Shown here piece after piece: positions 15,379-16,306 of a stretch of 16,306 nt of DNA. Every line of letters starts with the position of its first letter. Position 1 is the first letter of the stretch. Origin of the DNA: Methanobacteriota archaeon (GTDB taxonomy: Archaea; Methanobacteriota; Methanobacteria; Methanobacteriales; Methanobacteriaceae); contig JAEZAV010000154.1 of NCBI GenBank assembly GCA_023430285.1, positions 1 through 16,306 on the forward strand. The letters run 5' to 3'. The position numbers were made by a program, and so were the translations under genes. Below the pieces are notes generated by a model, which was not told the DNA's origin, made no database searches, and saw only the letters and a program-made list of their open reading frames with translations.

Positions 15379-16278
15379 ATGGACACTGAAAAATTTTTAA
15401 ATTCAATAGGAATTGGAAACCAAAACAATGAACCATCTGAAAAACGTTTTCCTGACGGTGCCCAGTACCGTTTTGAAGTTCCAGGAATTCAAAATCCCAA
15501 TGCAATGGCTGCACTTTTTGAAGCAACAGACAGTTATGGGGTAAATATTCACAGGGTAACTCAAACCAAGGGAATAATGCTTTTAACAGATGCTGAAATC
15601 GAACAAATGGTCAACATAGCAGTTGATGAAAAGGTAGAACTATTCTTGAGTGTGGGACCAAGGGCAACCTACGATACCAGTGCATCTGCAAACACACCTG
15701 AAGGTGCAAGAATAGGTTACAGATTGAGGGGATATAAAAACTTGTTTTATGGTTTGGAAGATGTTAAAAGGGCCGTAGCGCTGGGTGTCAGGGGCATAGT
15801 TGTGTACGATGAGGGATTATTATGGGTGCTGGGTGAGATGCGTAAGAATGGAGAGCTTCCTGAAAACTTACATTTCAAGGTATCAGCACACTGTGGACAC
15901 GGAAACCCTGCCAGTGCCAAACTCTTAGAACTCATTGGAGCAGATTCTTTCAATCCGGTAAGGGATCTTCAGATACCAATGATGGCAGACATCAGGAGAT
16001 CCATCAACATTTCCCTGGATCTGCACATGGAAAATCCTAAATCTTCTGGAGGATTCATACGTCACTACGAAGCCCCAGAAATAATAAAAGCAGCTGCACC
16101 TGTTTACCTGAAAACAGGAGGATCAGTTGCAGCCCACCATGGATGGGATACCAGCGCAAGTCAAGCAGCTGAAAGAATCAAACAGGTGTATCTAGTTCAA
16201 AGCATGATCGATAGATACTACCCTGAAGCAAAACTTTCTAAAACTGGGACAGAGGTTATGTCCATCCCAGAAAAATAG
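15379..16278 (+). CDS. Probable TIM-barrel protein (possibly related to U32-type peptidase-annotated proteins)
   Basis: The 299-residue protein has a barrel-like pattern: 'ALFEATDSYGVNIHRVTQTKG' (45-65), 'VELFLSVGPRATYDT' (86-100), 'VKRAVALGVRGIVVYDEGLLWVL' (129-151), 'LHFKVSAHCGHGNPASAKLLELIGADSFNPV' (164-194), 'ISLDLHMENPKSSGGFIRHYEAPEIIKAAAPVYLKTG' (211-247) and 'SVAAHHGWDTSA' (249-260). H171, H174, D214, H216, H229, E231, H253 and H254 cluster at strand ends and could bind metal. Similar archaeal proteins are, from memory, annotated as peptidase, but no U32 cysteine signature is seen, so that label is weak. GGTGAT directly before ATG 15379 is the RBS. It lies between the MmgE/PrpD gene and another gene beginning 20 bases downstream. 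Confidence 0.5.
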   Translation: MDTEKFLNSIGIGNQNNEPSEKRFPDGAQYRFEVPGIQNPNAMAALFEATDSYGVNIHRVTQTKGIMLLTDAEIEQMVNIAVDEKVELFLSVGPRATYDTSASANTPEGARIGYRLRGYKNLFYGLEDVKRAVALGVRGIVVYDEGLLWVLGEMRKNGELPENLHFKVSAHCGHGNPASAKLLELIGADSFNPVRDLQIPMMADIRRSINISLDLHMENPKSSGGFIRHYEAPEIIKAAAPVYLKTGGSVAAHHGWDTSASQAAERIKQVYLVQSMIDRYYPEAKLSKTGTEVMSIPEK

Positions 16279-16298
16279 AATTAACTTGGAGATTTTCA

Positions 16299-16306
16299 AT
16301 GGACCT
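16299..16306 (+). CDS. Start of a downstream gene (partial)
   Basis: ATG 16299 is preceded by TTGGAG at 16286-16291, a good ribosome binding site with 7 bases of spacing, and starts 20 bases after the previous stop. Only Met-Asp and part of a third codon are visible, so the product cannot be named. It appears to be the third gene of the MmgE/PrpD cluster. Confidence 0.5.

Overview
The window looks like ordinary chromosome of a methanogenic archaeon, most likely Methanobacteriales close to Methanobacterium; this assignment is inference. Supporting signs are AT-rich DNA with short intergenic gaps, archaeal TATA-like boxes, GGTGAT/GGAGG-type ribosome binding sites, and archaeal markers: TiaS, a class III (EppA-type) signal peptide, a CofA-like lactaldehyde dehydrogenase, a NadX-type aspartate dehydrogenase, a Thg1-like protein and a large archaeal Xre-type HTH regulator. 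I see no transposase, phage gene, CRISPR array, rRNA or tRNA.

Layout. 1-53 (-): the 5' end of a gene resembling iron-containing alcohol dehydrogenases, facing out of the window. 258-1739 (+): a HIT-family protein and an M24 aminopeptidase. 1859-3018 (+): a TadC/FlaJ-like membrane protein and a 68-residue pilin-like protein, with no motor ATPase nearby. 3124-4530 (+): a CofA-like aldehyde dehydrogenase. 4644-5357 (-): a protein with a C-terminal tRNA-binding OB fold. 5406-6033: a long gap holding a 57-residue Cys/His protein with its own TATA box and RBS. 6034-7138 (+): a PRC-barrel protein and NadX. 7283-8461 (+): a Thg1-like enzyme and a JAMM/MPN protein. 8542-10119 (-): SerA. 10400-11495 (+): a YbjQ-family protein and an uncharacterised alpha/beta-barrel-like protein. 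11631-12632 (-): an HTH regulator, divergent with a 20-base gap from tiaS (12653-13927, +). 13982-16306 (+): an MmgE/PrpD-family protein, a probable TIM-barrel protein and the first codons of a third gene.

Most named genes are housekeeping: amino-acid and cofactor supply (SerA, NadX, CofA-like), tRNA processing (TiaS, Thg1-like, the tRNA-binding OB protein) and proteolysis (M24, JAMM). The more novel items are the 57-residue Cys/His protein, the tadC-pilin pair without an ATPase, the MmgE/PrpD gene cluster in a methanogen, the palindrome that appears to supply both ribosome binding sites of the divergent HTH/tiaS pair, and the inverted repeat around the ybjQ TATA box. I found no clear evidence of a complete new multi-gene defence or mobile system.

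Several starts were moved to codons preceded by a good RBS: GTG 3124 for the aldehyde dehydrogenase, ATG 5357 for the OB-fold protein, ATG 6034 for the PRC-barrel protein and ATG 6374 for NadX.
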